Shown in pieces: positions 57,208 to 64,000 of a DNA stretch of 64,000 nucleotides (positions are counted from its first letter, which is position 1; each line of letters begins with the position of its first letter). The DNA is from Marivirga salinae (lineage in GTDB: Bacteria > Bacteroidota > Bacteroidia > Cytophagales > Cyclobacteriaceae). The DNA lies in assembly GCF_030503855.1 (NCBI RefSeq), contig NZ_CP129971.1, positions 3,782,001 through 3,846,000 of the forward strand, in the 5' to 3' direction. The translations under genes were made by a program, and so were the position numbers. Under the pieces are notes generated by a model that saw nothing but the letters and a program-made list of their open reading frames with translations, did no database searches and was not told where the DNA came from.

Positions 57208-58074
57208 TTAAGCTTTTCTAGCTAATTTAAAATCATATTCCACATCGTAAAAAGCACCTTCATAGCCCCATTTTTCTGCATCGGCCTTATTCTCATTTAG
57301 TGGAAAATCTAATATCAAGGATTCTTTCACCCCAAAAACTGCATCTGAATCTAAATATTCATCACCTTCCACAAAAATATGCGTAATTAAGGTCTGATAA
57401 CCTTCAGCTTCTATCCAAAAATGAATATGTGCTGGACGCATAGGATGCCTACCGGATGCTCTTAATATTTCACCCACTGGGCCATCCGTTGGCACCGGAT
57501 ATGGAGAAGGCTTAATCGACTTAAACCAAAATTCACCAGTTTCATCAGTGGTGAAGATTCCTCTTAAATTCATTTCTGGCTGGCTAGAATCCTGAATATC
57601 ATAAAATCCATCATCATTCGATTGCCATACATCTATTTTAGCATTTTTGATTGGTTTCCCATTTGGATCTAATATTTTTCCTCTAAATAAAGTAGGCTCT
57701 CCTGTTTCAACTTCTTTTCCTCTAGCGATATTATCTCCCATTTTCATTTGCAGGGCTGGCGCGTGAAATGGCCCTGTAACTGTCGTTTCCGTTGCATCTT
57801 GTTTGGTTCTATGATTAATTGCATCCACTAACATAGAAACTCCTAAAACATCTGAAAGCAAGATAAATTCTTGTCTTTTATCATCGCACTTCTTACCTGT
57901 GCGTGTCAAAAAATCTATTGCCTGAAACCATTCCTCTTCAGTTGGTTCCAAATCCTTAATAAAAGCATGTAAATGTTTAATAAGTTTAGTCAAGATTTCT
58001 TGACTTCTTTTATTATCGCTATTGATTCGTTTTAAAACGATCTCAGTAAGGTTTGCTTCGGTTAAATTTCTCAT
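57208..58074 (-). CDS. Hydroxyquinol 1,2-dioxygenase (intradiol)
   Basis: The Fe(III) enzyme cleaves 1,2,4-trihydroxybenzene between its ortho hydroxyls, giving maleylacetate. From ATG 58074 it is 288 aa with an N-terminal dimerisation domain (about 1-100) and a catalytic beta-sandwich. Ligand positions are visible: Tyr in SNDDGFYDIQD, Tyr in KPSPYPVPTDGP, and two His in RHPMRPAHIHFWIE. The ILRASGRHPMRPAHIHF stretch is that of the hydroxyquinol subgroup rather than catechol dioxygenases. It leads the minus-strand operon with IclR and maleylacetate reductase. A TTG seven codons upstream is possible, but the ATG lies in the usual place relative to the promoter. Confidence 0.94.
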   Translation of the reverse strand: MRNLTEANLTEIVLKRINSDNKRSQEILTKLIKHLHAFIKDLEPTEEEWFQAIDFLTRTGKKCDDKRQEFILLSDVLGVSMLVDAINHRTKQDATETTVTGPFHAPALQMKMGDNIARGKEVETGEPTLFRGKILDPNGKPIKNAKIDVWQSNDDGFYDIQDSSQPEMNLRGIFTTDETGEFWFKSIKPSPYPVPTDGPVGEILRASGRHPMRPAHIHFWIEAEGYQTLITHIFVEGDEYLDSDAVFGVKESLILDFPLNENKADAEKWGYEGAFYDVEYDFKLARKA

Positions 58075-58108
58075 AGTGCTTTTTTTTATAAACAATATTT
58101 TTGTATAA

Positions 58109-58127
58109 TTGTTTTATTATTAAACAA
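58109..58127. promoter_or_regulatory. Near-perfect palindrome TTGTTTTATTATTAAACAA, candidate IclR operator
   Basis: The 19-bp dyad has a single mismatched pair. It overlaps the -7 box (58125-58132) of the minus-strand promoter and sits between the divergent dioxygenase and hydroxylase genes, so a bound regulator could control both. Confidence 0.5.
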
Positions 58128-58155
58128 ATGTACGCTATATAAACTTATTATCAAA
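58125..58155 (-). promoter_or_regulatory. Promoter of the hydroxyquinol dioxygenase operon
   Basis: On the minus strand TTTG (58155-58152), 19 bp, then TACATTTG (58132-58125) match the Bacteroidota housekeeping consensus TTTG-N19-TAnnTTTG exactly. The ATG is 50 bp further on. Confidence 0.75.
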
Positions 58156-58166
58156 ATTTATCTGCT

Positions 58167-59918
58167 ATGTCAAATCCAAAATACGAAACCGATGTACTCA
58201 TAGTAGGAAGCGGCCCTGCTGGTTCTACGACTTCTGCTCTTTTAAGCAATTATGGAATTAATAATATGGTAGTTACCAAATATGGTTGGTTAGCCAATTC
58301 TCCAAGAGCTCATATCACCAATCAACGAGCTATGGAAGTCTTTCGTGACTTAGACATAGAAGATGAAATGATAGAAAAAGCAGTTCCTCAGGAACTGATG
58401 GGCAATAATGTCTTCTGTACAAGCTTAGCAGGTGAAGAATTGGGAAGATTATATTCTTGGGGAAATGAACCTAAACGAATGGCTGACTATACACTGGCAA
58501 GCCCTACCAAAATCTGCGATATTCCTCAAAATTTAGTAGAGCCCATCCTTGTTGGTGCAGGTGCCCGAAAAGGCTCAAAATATAAATTTGATACTGAATA
58601 TATCAATCACGAGCAAGATGAAAATGGGGTAACAGTACTTTGTAAAGACAGGCTTTCGGGTGATGAATTCACGATAAGAGCCAAATACTTAGTAGGAGCA
58701 GATGGAGGAAACAGTAAAGTAGCCGAAAACTTAAATTTACCCTATGATGGTGAAATGGGTGTTGGTGGCAGTATGAACATTGTTTTCAAAATGGATTTGA
58801 CAAGATATGTTGCTCACAGACCCAGTGCCCTTTACTGGGTTATGCAACCCGGCTCTAACGTTGGTGGCATTGGAATGGGGCTGGTTAGAATGGTAAGGCC
58901 TTGGAATGAATGGTTGATTGTTTGGGGCTATGACATCAATGATGGGCCCCCTGAAGTAAATGATGATTTAGCTAAAGACATTGCTTACAAATTAGTAGGG
59001 GATGATAGCATTCCAATCGAAATTATGCAGACCTCCACTTGGACTGTTAACCACTGCTACGCAACAAAAATCTCTGACAGAAAGGTATTTTGTATGGGAG
59101 ATGCCATTCATCGACATCCGCCATCAAATGGTTTGGGTTCTAATACTTCCATACAAGACGCTTTTAATTTGGCTTGGAAATTGGCAATGGTGGTGAAGGG
59201 AGAAGCAAAAGAAAGTCTACTGAAATCCTATGAAAAAGAAAGAGCCCCAATTGCAAAACAGATCGTAGATAGAGCAAACAAAAGCATAGAAGAATTTGGG
59301 CCTATTTTTCAGTCTTTAGGTTTAGCAGATGATATAAAACCTGAACAAATGAAAGCCAATATGGCTAAATTGAAAGATAATAACCCAACATCAGAACAGC
59401 AACGTGAAGACCTACGAAAAGCTATTGCTTTAAAATCTTATGAGTTTAATTGTCATGGAGTAGAATTAAACCAGCGTTATAATTCCAATGCGGTAATTAC
59501 TGATGGAACTCCTGAAGAAGAATATTTAAGAGATAAAGAATTATACTACCAAGCCTCCACCAGACCAGGAGCCCATTTGCCTCATGTTTGGTTAGGTGAT
59601 AACGGACATAGAATTTCCACATTAGATATTTCAGGAAAAGGTAAAATGACTTTATTCACTGGAATAGGTGGGGAAAATTGGATAAAAGCAGCGGAGGAAT
59701 TAAGTAAATCTCTGAATTTCAAAATTAAGATTGTGCAAATTGGTCCAGATAGAGATTATACTGACTTATATGGTGACTGGGCAGAAATCAGAAACATCAA
59801 AGAGTCGGGTTGCTTGCTTATTAGACCTGATTACCACATTGCTTTTAGAGCAAAAGAAGTTGCCGACACAGCAAAAGTAGAATTACAAAAAGCTATAAAA
59901 CAAGTCTTAGGACTTTAA
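58167..59918 (+). CDS. TfdB-like FAD-dependent phenol/aromatic hydroxylase
   Basis: The 583-aa NAD(P)H flavoprotein hydroxylates a phenol ring. The FAD dinucleotide motif is IVGSGPAGS (GxGxxG, residues 14-19), the DG motif is [15 protein letters not shown], and the GD motif is GDAIHRHPP followed by [18 protein letters not shown]. The overall pattern ([52 protein letters not shown]) closely resembles TfdB 2,4-dichlorophenol 6-monooxygenase from memory. In this cluster it most plausibly converts a resorcinol-like or (chloro)phenol substrate to hydroxyquinol, but the true substrate is unknown. It diverges from the dioxygenase operon and is 4 bp from the CoA-transferase gene. Confidence 0.92.
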   Translation: MSNPKYETDVLIVGSGPAGSTTSALLSNYGINNMVVTKYGWLANSPRAHITNQRAMEVFRDLDIEDEMIEKAVPQELMGNNVFCTSLAGEELGRLYSWGNEPKRMADYTLASPTKICDIPQNLVEPILVGAGARKGSKYKFDTEYINHEQDENGVTVLCKDRLSGDEFTIRAKYLVGADGGNSKVAENLNLPYDGEMGVGGSMNIVFKMDLTRYVAHRPSALYWVMQPGSNVGGIGMGLVRMVRPWNEWLIVWGYDINDGPPEVNDDLAKDIAYKLVGDDSIPIEIMQTSTWTVNHCYATKISDRKVFCMGDAIHRHPPSNGLGSNTSIQDAFNLAWKLAMVVKGEAKESLLKSYEKERAPIAKQIVDRANKSIEEFGPIFQSLGLADDIKPEQMKANMAKLKDNNPTSEQQREDLRKAIALKSYEFNCHGVELNQRYNSNAVITDGTPEEEYLRDKELYYQASTRPGAHLPHVWLGDNGHRISTLDISGKGKMTLFTGIGGENWIKAAEELSKSLNFKIKIVQIGPDRDYTDLYGDWAEIRNIKESGCLLIRPDYHIAFRAKEVADTAKVELQKAIKQVLGL

Positions 59919-59922
59919 TATT

Positions 59923-61266
59923 ATGAAAAAAGTTTCTATTATATCGGCTCAAGAAGCCGCTCAAAAAGTAACAGATGATGATACCATTTTATGCGGAGGA
60001 TTTGGCATGACGGGTGCCCCAGTTCATTTGCTTCATGCTTTAGCTGAAACGGATAGAAAAAATTTGACTTATATTGGAAATAATGTAGGCGAACCCGGTT
60101 TGGGTGGCGATAGATTATTGACTAATGGTCAACTTAAAAAAATGATAGGTTCCTATTTTACTAGCAATCCTAATGCGGTAAAATGGGCGCAGGAAGGTAA
60201 GGTCGATTATGATTTATTGCCTCAAGGCACTTTGGGTGAAGCCATAAGAGCAGGCGGAATGGGCATTGGTGGATTTTTCACTCCTACTTCAGCAGGTACT
60301 GTTTTGGCTGAAAAAAAAGAAACCAAAACAATAAATGGAATAGAGCAAGTATTTGTGGAGGGCATAAGAGGCAATGTAGCTTTTGTGCGAGCCTGGAAAG
60401 CAGATACTGCAGGAAATCTAACCTATCGGATGACGGAACAAAATTTCAATCCAGCCATGGCGACTGCAGCAGATATTGTAATAGCCGAAGTTGAAGAAAT
60501 TGTTGCAGTTGGTGAAATAGACCCCAATCAAATCCATACTCAAGCTTGTTTCGTGGATTATTTAGTGGAAGCTAAACTACAAAAGGAACATTTAGGTTCC
60601 TCTGCTTCAGTAGGAAGTAAAAAAGCTGGAGAAGTCAGATTAAACATTGCGAGAAGAGCATTAGAAGAATTAAATAAAGGAGATATTGTCAATCTCGGAA
60701 TTGGAATCCCAACCTTAGTGGCTGATTTGATAAAAGAAGAAGACGGCATCATTCTTCACACTGAAAATGGAATGTTAGGCGTTGGTCCAGAACCTGCAGA
60801 CGGCAGTGGTGCCATGACGAATCCGGTAAATGCAGGCAAAATCCCTGTTACAGCAGTGAAAGGAGCCAGCTATTTTGACACCGCCACTTCTTTCGGCATG
60901 ATTAGAGGGAAACATGTGGATGTTGCCATTATGGGAGGATTGGAAGTAGATGAAAAAGGTAATTTAGCCAACTGGGCGGTGCCCGGAAAACCGCTCTTAG
61001 GAGTAGGTGGCGCTATGGATTTAGCTTCAGGATCCAAAAAATTGATTATTACCATGAACCACAACAATAAAGATGGCAGTCCGAAATTGGTAAAAGCTTG
61101 CGAATTACCTATAACGGCTATGAATGCCGTGGATTTGGTCATCACTGATAAAGCCGTTTTCAAATTAGGTGAATCTGGTTTTGAATTGGTTGAATTGATG
61201 TCAGGTGTGAGTTTAGAAGAAGTGGAGAAGAGTACTGGAGTTGAATTTTTGAATCGATTAAAGTAG
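59923..61266 (+). CDS. Fused 3-oxoacid (3-oxoadipate-type) CoA-transferase, A and B subunits in one chain
   Basis: The 447-aa protein joins subunit A (about 1-220; [39 protein letters not shown]) and subunit B (about 228-447; [18 protein letters not shown]) that are usually separate genes in PcaIJ or LinGH. The catalytic glutamate lies in [12 protein letters not shown]. The reaction transfers CoA from succinyl-CoA to 3-oxoadipate. The gene follows the hydroxylase by 4 bp and ends at a strong terminator. The mammalian SCOT-type fusion has the same order but an acetoacetate preference; the pathway context favours 3-oxoadipate. The thiolase for the last step is not in the window. Confidence 0.92.
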   Translation: MKKVSIISAQEAAQKVTDDDTILCGGFGMTGAPVHLLHALAETDRKNLTYIGNNVGEPGLGGDRLLTNGQLKKMIGSYFTSNPNAVKWAQEGKVDYDLLPQGTLGEAIRAGGMGIGGFFTPTSAGTVLAEKKETKTINGIEQVFVEGIRGNVAFVRAWKADTAGNLTYRMTEQNFNPAMATAADIVIAEVEEIVAVGEIDPNQIHTQACFVDYLVEAKLQKEHLGSSASVGSKKAGEVRLNIARRALEELNKGDIVNLGIGIPTLVADLIKEEDGIILHTENGMLGVGPEPADGSGAMTNPVNAGKIPVTAVKGASYFDTATSFGMIRGKHVDVAIMGGLEVDEKGNLANWAVPGKPLLGVGGAMDLASGSKKLIITMNHNNKDGSPKLVKACELPITAMNAVDLVITDKAVFKLGESGFELVELMSGVSLEEVEKSTGVEFLNRLK

Positions 61267-61276
61267 ACAGCAAATA

Positions 61277-61310
61277 AAAAAATCCCAAATAGGTGTATTT
61301 GGGATTTTCA
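61277..61310. terminator. Bidirectional terminator between CoA-transferase and second dioxygenase genes
   Basis: AAAATCCCAAAT (61279-61290) pairs perfectly with ATTTGGGATTTT (61297-61308) over a 6-nt loop, with A- and T-runs at its ends, between convergent genes. Confidence 0.93.
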
Positions 61311-61345
61311 ATTTTTAAGAATTTTAATTTCAAATTTTTTAGTTA

Positions 61346-62320
61346 TTAATCCTTCAAATAATGTGGCACTGTAATAGGCTCTAATGGTTTTATTAATTCC
61401 TCTCTCCTATTCTCAAAGAATGGCGGTAATAACAATTCATGACCTAATAAATCTTCTGGTTCATCAACTGCAAATCCTATATCAGAAGTAGCAAACTCAA
61501 ATAACTGACCACCTGGAGTTCTGGTATAAATGGAATGAAAATAGTTTCTGTCCTTAATTTCAGTCACGTCCGTATAACCTGTCCCCTCAATGTAGGCTTT
61601 TAATTCTGCGCTTTGCTCATCATTGGCTGTTGCAAATGCAATATGATGTGGAATACCGACCCCGAAAGTCCAGCTTCCTTGTGGTAAGTCAGGCTCGTGA
61701 TGTAATTCAATTACCTTTCTTGCTCCACCATCTTTAATGTGATAACGATGATATTGACCTTCTTGTCCGACCTTATTAAAGCCTAAAACTTCAGTTAAAT
61801 ACTTATCCATCATTTCTACTTCCCTTACCGAAAGTACAGCACCATGAATACCTCTGATTCCGTTGTCTTTGGAAATTTCATCGGTTTGCCAAGCATTCCT
61901 GTTGTCATTAGCATCTCCAAAAACACCAATTCCGACACCGGATGGGTCTTCGAAATGAATCATTTTCTGGCCAAACCTTTCTACAATTCCAGTATTTTTA
62001 ACTTGGTGCTTGTCTAGATGCTGTTTCCAAAAAGGTAAAGCGTCAGGATGAACAGAGAAGCCAGAAACCTCAATTTGGCCTGAACCTTTTTTACCGTAAA
62101 CTCCCGCCTTTTTAAATGGGAATGTCGTCCATACAGAGCCAACTTCAGCATCTGCATTGGCATAGTATAAATGATAAACACTGGCAGAGCCATCAAATAA
62201 TACTGTTTGCTTAATCATTCGCATCCCCATTATTTGGGTTACGAAATCAATGTCTTCCTGGGCACTTCCAACACTCACCGTTAAGTGGTGCAATCCCGTA
62301 ATATATTCGTTCGGATTCAT
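61346..62320 (-). CDS. VOC-family ring-cleaving dioxygenase (LinE/PcpA hydroquinone type), copy 2
   Basis: The 324-aa protein resembles (chloro)hydroquinone 1,2-dioxygenases: GLHHLTVSVGSAQEDIDF with His11, SVYHLYYANADAEVGS, KKGSGQIEV and VERFGQKMIHFEDP. The other expected Fe(II) ligands are His in GVGIPHHIAFAT and Glu in GGQLFEFATSDIG. Compared with copy 1 at 53634 it is longer at the C-terminus and closer in pattern to LinE. Its product would be a hydroxymuconic-type aldehyde or acid that drains to maleylacetate, the substrate of the cluster reductase. It has its own transcription unit, convergent with the CoA-transferase gene. Substrate is inferred. Confidence 0.88.
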   Translation of the reverse strand: MNPNEYITGLHHLTVSVGSAQEDIDFVTQIMGMRMIKQTVLFDGSASVYHLYYANADAEVGSVWTTFPFKKAGVYGKKGSGQIEVSGFSVHPDALPFWKQHLDKHQVKNTGIVERFGQKMIHFEDPSGVGIGVFGDANDNRNAWQTDEISKDNGIRGIHGAVLSVREVEMMDKYLTEVLGFNKVGQEGQYHRYHIKDGGARKVIELHHEPDLPQGSWTFGVGIPHHIAFATANDEQSAELKAYIEGTGYTDVTEIKDRNYFHSIYTRTPGGQLFEFATSDIGFAVDEPEDLLGHELLLPPFFENRREELIKPLEPITVPHYLKD

Positions 62321-62425
62321 AGTAGTAAAATTTTAATTTATGAGTTTGAATATAACCAAAGAAGATAGAGGTTGTTCTACTATTCAAACAATTGTTTACT
62401 ATATAAACTTAAATCTTAACTTAGT

Positions 62426-63007
62426 TTAAGATTGTGCCAGTTTGCGTTTGAGTTTGCTTAGAAATTCGGGAGTAATACCCATATAAGAGGCAATATATTT
62501 TTGAGGAACTATCAATTCCAGACGAGGATGAAGCTTTACGAATTCTAGATATTTTTCCTCTCCTGTAAAGGAAATATTTCTAATAATCCGTTTTTGATGG
62601 CTAATTAAAGCATTTTGAAAAAGTTTTCTAAAATAACTTTCAAAGGCAGGATGTTTTTGATTTAGATCTTCAAAATCCTCTTTACTCATTAAATAAACTT
62701 CTGAAGGGGTTAAAGCTTTAATAGCATAATTAGATTGATGTTGATTGAAAATAGCGTCTAAATCACCTGTCCACCACATTTCCTGACCAAATTGAATAGC
62801 ATGTAAATGCTCATTTTGATCTTTAAAGTAGGTCATCAAACAACCAGATTGAATTAAAACAAAATGAACCGTATTTTCACCAGTTCTGATGAGATGTTCA
62901 TTTTTTTGAAGGGATTTATATTTAGCTTTCTCAAAGAAATAGTCTAAATCTGCAGTATTTAAATCTGCTTTATCTTTCAAAGATTGTCCTACCTCTTCTT
63001 TAGTCAT
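62426..63007 (-). CDS. Crp/Fnr-family transcriptional regulator
   Basis: The 193-aa protein has a cyclic-nucleotide-binding-like beta-barrel (about 20-115; LIRTGENTVHFVLIQSGCLM, QFGQEMWWTGDLDAI) and a C-terminal winged HTH (VPQKYIASYMGITPEFLSKL). No iron-binding cysteine cluster is seen, so it is not an Fnr oxygen sensor of the classical kind, and the cNMP phosphate-binding motif is degenerate. It lies upstream of the second dioxygenase gene on the same strand (105-bp gap), which may be coincidence or local control. Confidence 0.88.
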   Translation of the reverse strand: MTKEEVGQSLKDKADLNTADLDYFFEKAKYKSLQKNEHLIRTGENTVHFVLIQSGCLMTYFKDQNEHLHAIQFGQEMWWTGDLDAIFNQHQSNYAIKALTPSEVYLMSKEDFEDLNQKHPAFESYFRKLFQNALISHQKRIIRNISFTGEEKYLEFVKLHPRLELIVPQKYIASYMGITPEFLSKLKRKLAQS

Positions 63008-63091
63008 ATTAGCATAGTTAATTAACCAAACTTCAAGTTAAAGATAATTATGCAAATCAGACCTTGATAAATTGATGAATGGCAGAATGAA

Positions 63092-63430
63092 CTACTTCAA
63101 TTTCTTATTATCCTTATGCCTATCTTTATCCCGCTTTGTCTTCTTCTCAATATTTTTCTGCAAGGCTTCTGTTAGATTAACTCCAGTTTGATTGGCTAAG
63201 CAAATCAATACCCAAAGCACATCTGCCATTTCATCTCCTAAATCTGCATTTTTATCACTTTCTTTGAAAGATTGTTCACCATATTTTCGAGCCATTATGC
63301 GTGCCAACTCGCCCACTTCTTCTGTCAGTATAGTCATGTTGGTCAATTCATTAAAATATCGCACACCTATGGTTTTGATCCACTCATCTACTTGTTCTTG
63401 CGCTTCTGCTATGGTAATATCTTTTTTCAT
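63092..63430 (-). CDS. MazG-like nucleotide pyrophosphohydrolase
   Basis: The 112-aa all-alpha protein has the MazG/dUTPase-like metal-binding pattern: ILTEEVGELARIMARKYGEQ with the first ExxE pair and DLGDEMADVLWVLICLAN with the second ExxD pair. It should hydrolyse nucleoside triphosphates to monophosphates plus pyrophosphate (house-cleaning). The C-terminus is highly basic (KRDKDRHKDNKKLK). Its size matches single-domain family members. Neighbours give no further clue. Confidence 0.9.
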   Translation of the reverse strand: MKKDITIAEAQEQVDEWIKTIGVRYFNELTNMTILTEEVGELARIMARKYGEQSFKESDKNADLGDEMADVLWVLICLANQTGVNLTEALQKNIEKKTKRDKDRHKDNKKLK

Positions 63431-63514
63431 AATAGAGCCTATTTGGCATTAATTGAGAACCTAATTAATATTTATACCTAGTGTATCAAATCAAAAGTAT
63501 GGTGCTGTCTAAAA

Positions 63515-64000
63515 TCACTGTAATTCATATACTTTCTCTCCACCAGAATAAGTTTGAATAACCTTCGTGTCTCTCAATTCCTCATGCGGGACTTCCATAA
63601 TATCTCTATCCAAAATCACAAAATCAGCTAATTTTCCTTTTGCTATACTGCCTTTTCCCTTTTCCTCAAATTGTCCAAAAGCTGCCCAAATGGTCATGCC
63701 TTTTAAAGCTTCTTCCCTACTTAGTGAATTTTCTGGCTGAAATCCACCTTCCGGCAAATTATCATCATCTTGACGGGCTACTGCTGAATGAAATCCATAA
63801 ATAGGATTAATGTCCTCTACAGGAAAATCAGAACCTAATACCAATCTTCCATTTTGCTTCAGCAATTCCTGATAAGCATAAGCGTTTTTCACTCTTTCCT
63901 CGCCTAATCTTTCATGAGCCCAATCCATATCTGAAGTGGCATGGGTGGGTTGAACGGAAGGCAAAATATTGTAATCCCCGAATTTGCTAAAATCATTTTC
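63515..64000 (-). CDS. YtcJ-like amidohydrolase (C-terminal part, runs off window)
   Basis: The frame stays open from base 64000 down to the stop at 63515, so about 162 C-terminal residues are seen and the start lies outside. The visible part has LPSVQPTHATSDMDWAHERL, LVLGSDFPVEDINPIYGFHS (the conserved Asp metal/base region) and the composite beta-domain GSIAKGKLADFVILDRDIME, all typical of the Amidohydro_3/YtcJ family of exported or cytoplasmic metal-dependent hydrolases. Substrate is unknown. The stop is 84 bp upstream of the MazG-like start on the same strand. Confidence 0.9.
   Translation of the reverse strand, partial: ENDFSKFGDYNILPSVQPTHATSDMDWAHERLGEERVKNAYAYQELLKQNGRLVLGSDFPVEDINPIYGFHSAVARQDDDNLPEGGFQPENSLSREEALKGMTIWAAFGQFEEKGKGSIAKGKLADFVILDRDIMEVPHEELRDTKVIQTYSGGEKVYELQ

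Overview
The window is AT-rich DNA from a member of the Bacteroidota, most likely a marine gliding Cytophagales bacterium (Marivirga-like; the genus is an inference from protein style, not a database result). Supporting signs are a TonB-dependent receptor with STN and carboxypeptidase-regulatory domains paired with a DUF4249 lipoprotein, PKD-repeat and CHU_C-type (type IX secretion/gliding) proteins, OmpA-PD40 and TPR-CHAT secreted proteins, many signal peptides ending in AQ, and promoters of the TTTG-N19-TAnnTTTG type. No rRNA, tRNA, insertion sequence, phage or CRISPR array was recognised.

Layout. 0-6.75 kb: minus-strand operon with an RND/MMPL exporter, a TonB-dependent receptor, a DUF4249 lipoprotein and a large MG2-type protein cut by the window edge. 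6.9-13.3 kb: central metabolism (aconitase, pyruvate carboxylase), each followed by a hairpin terminator. 13.5-18.4 kb: a membrane AraC regulator, an S41 peptidase, a beta-lactamase-fold lipoprotein and a second AraC regulator. 18.5-25 kb: metG, an APS/PAPS reductase, a 7TM sensor histidine kinase and a sugar-nucleotide-type epimerase. 25-30.8 kb: a 1760-aa PKD array protein and, just upstream, a separate small CHU_C protein. 31-34 kb: biotin operon bioF-bioD-bioA with ATGA overlaps. 34-43.1 kb: a beta-barrel protein and a three-gene minus-strand operon (secreted TPR-CHAT protease, PD40-OmpA protein, unknown secreted protein). 43.3-50.7 kb: M1 peptidase, TonB-C-like protein, TetR-controlled acyl-CoA dehydrogenase/transglutaminase-like pair, and an unknown exported protein. 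50.9-53.1 kb: prolyl oligopeptidase.

53.2-62.3 kb is the most distinctive region: an aromatic-catabolism cluster with a TfdB-like phenol hydroxylase, a hydroxyquinol 1,2-dioxygenase, maleylacetate reductase, a fused 3-oxoacid CoA-transferase, an IclR regulator, two LinE/PcpA/MhqO-type ring-cleaving dioxygenases, an MhqD-like hydrolase and an NTF2-like protein. Read together they give phenol/resorcinol-type substrate to hydroxyquinol to maleylacetate to 3-oxoadipate to 3-oxoadipyl-CoA, with a possible second entry through hydroquinone cleavage. The terminal thiolase is not in the window. The window ends with a Crp/Fnr regulator, a MazG-like pyrophosphohydrolase and the 3' part of a YtcJ-like amidohydrolase.

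Regulatory signals readable by eye include paired TAGGCA-N4-TGCCTA operators between the TetR gene and its divergent target, an 18-bp perfect palindrome between the CHAT operon and the M1 peptidase gene, a near-perfect palindrome overlapping a strong promoter in the aromatic cluster, and five clear intrinsic terminators.
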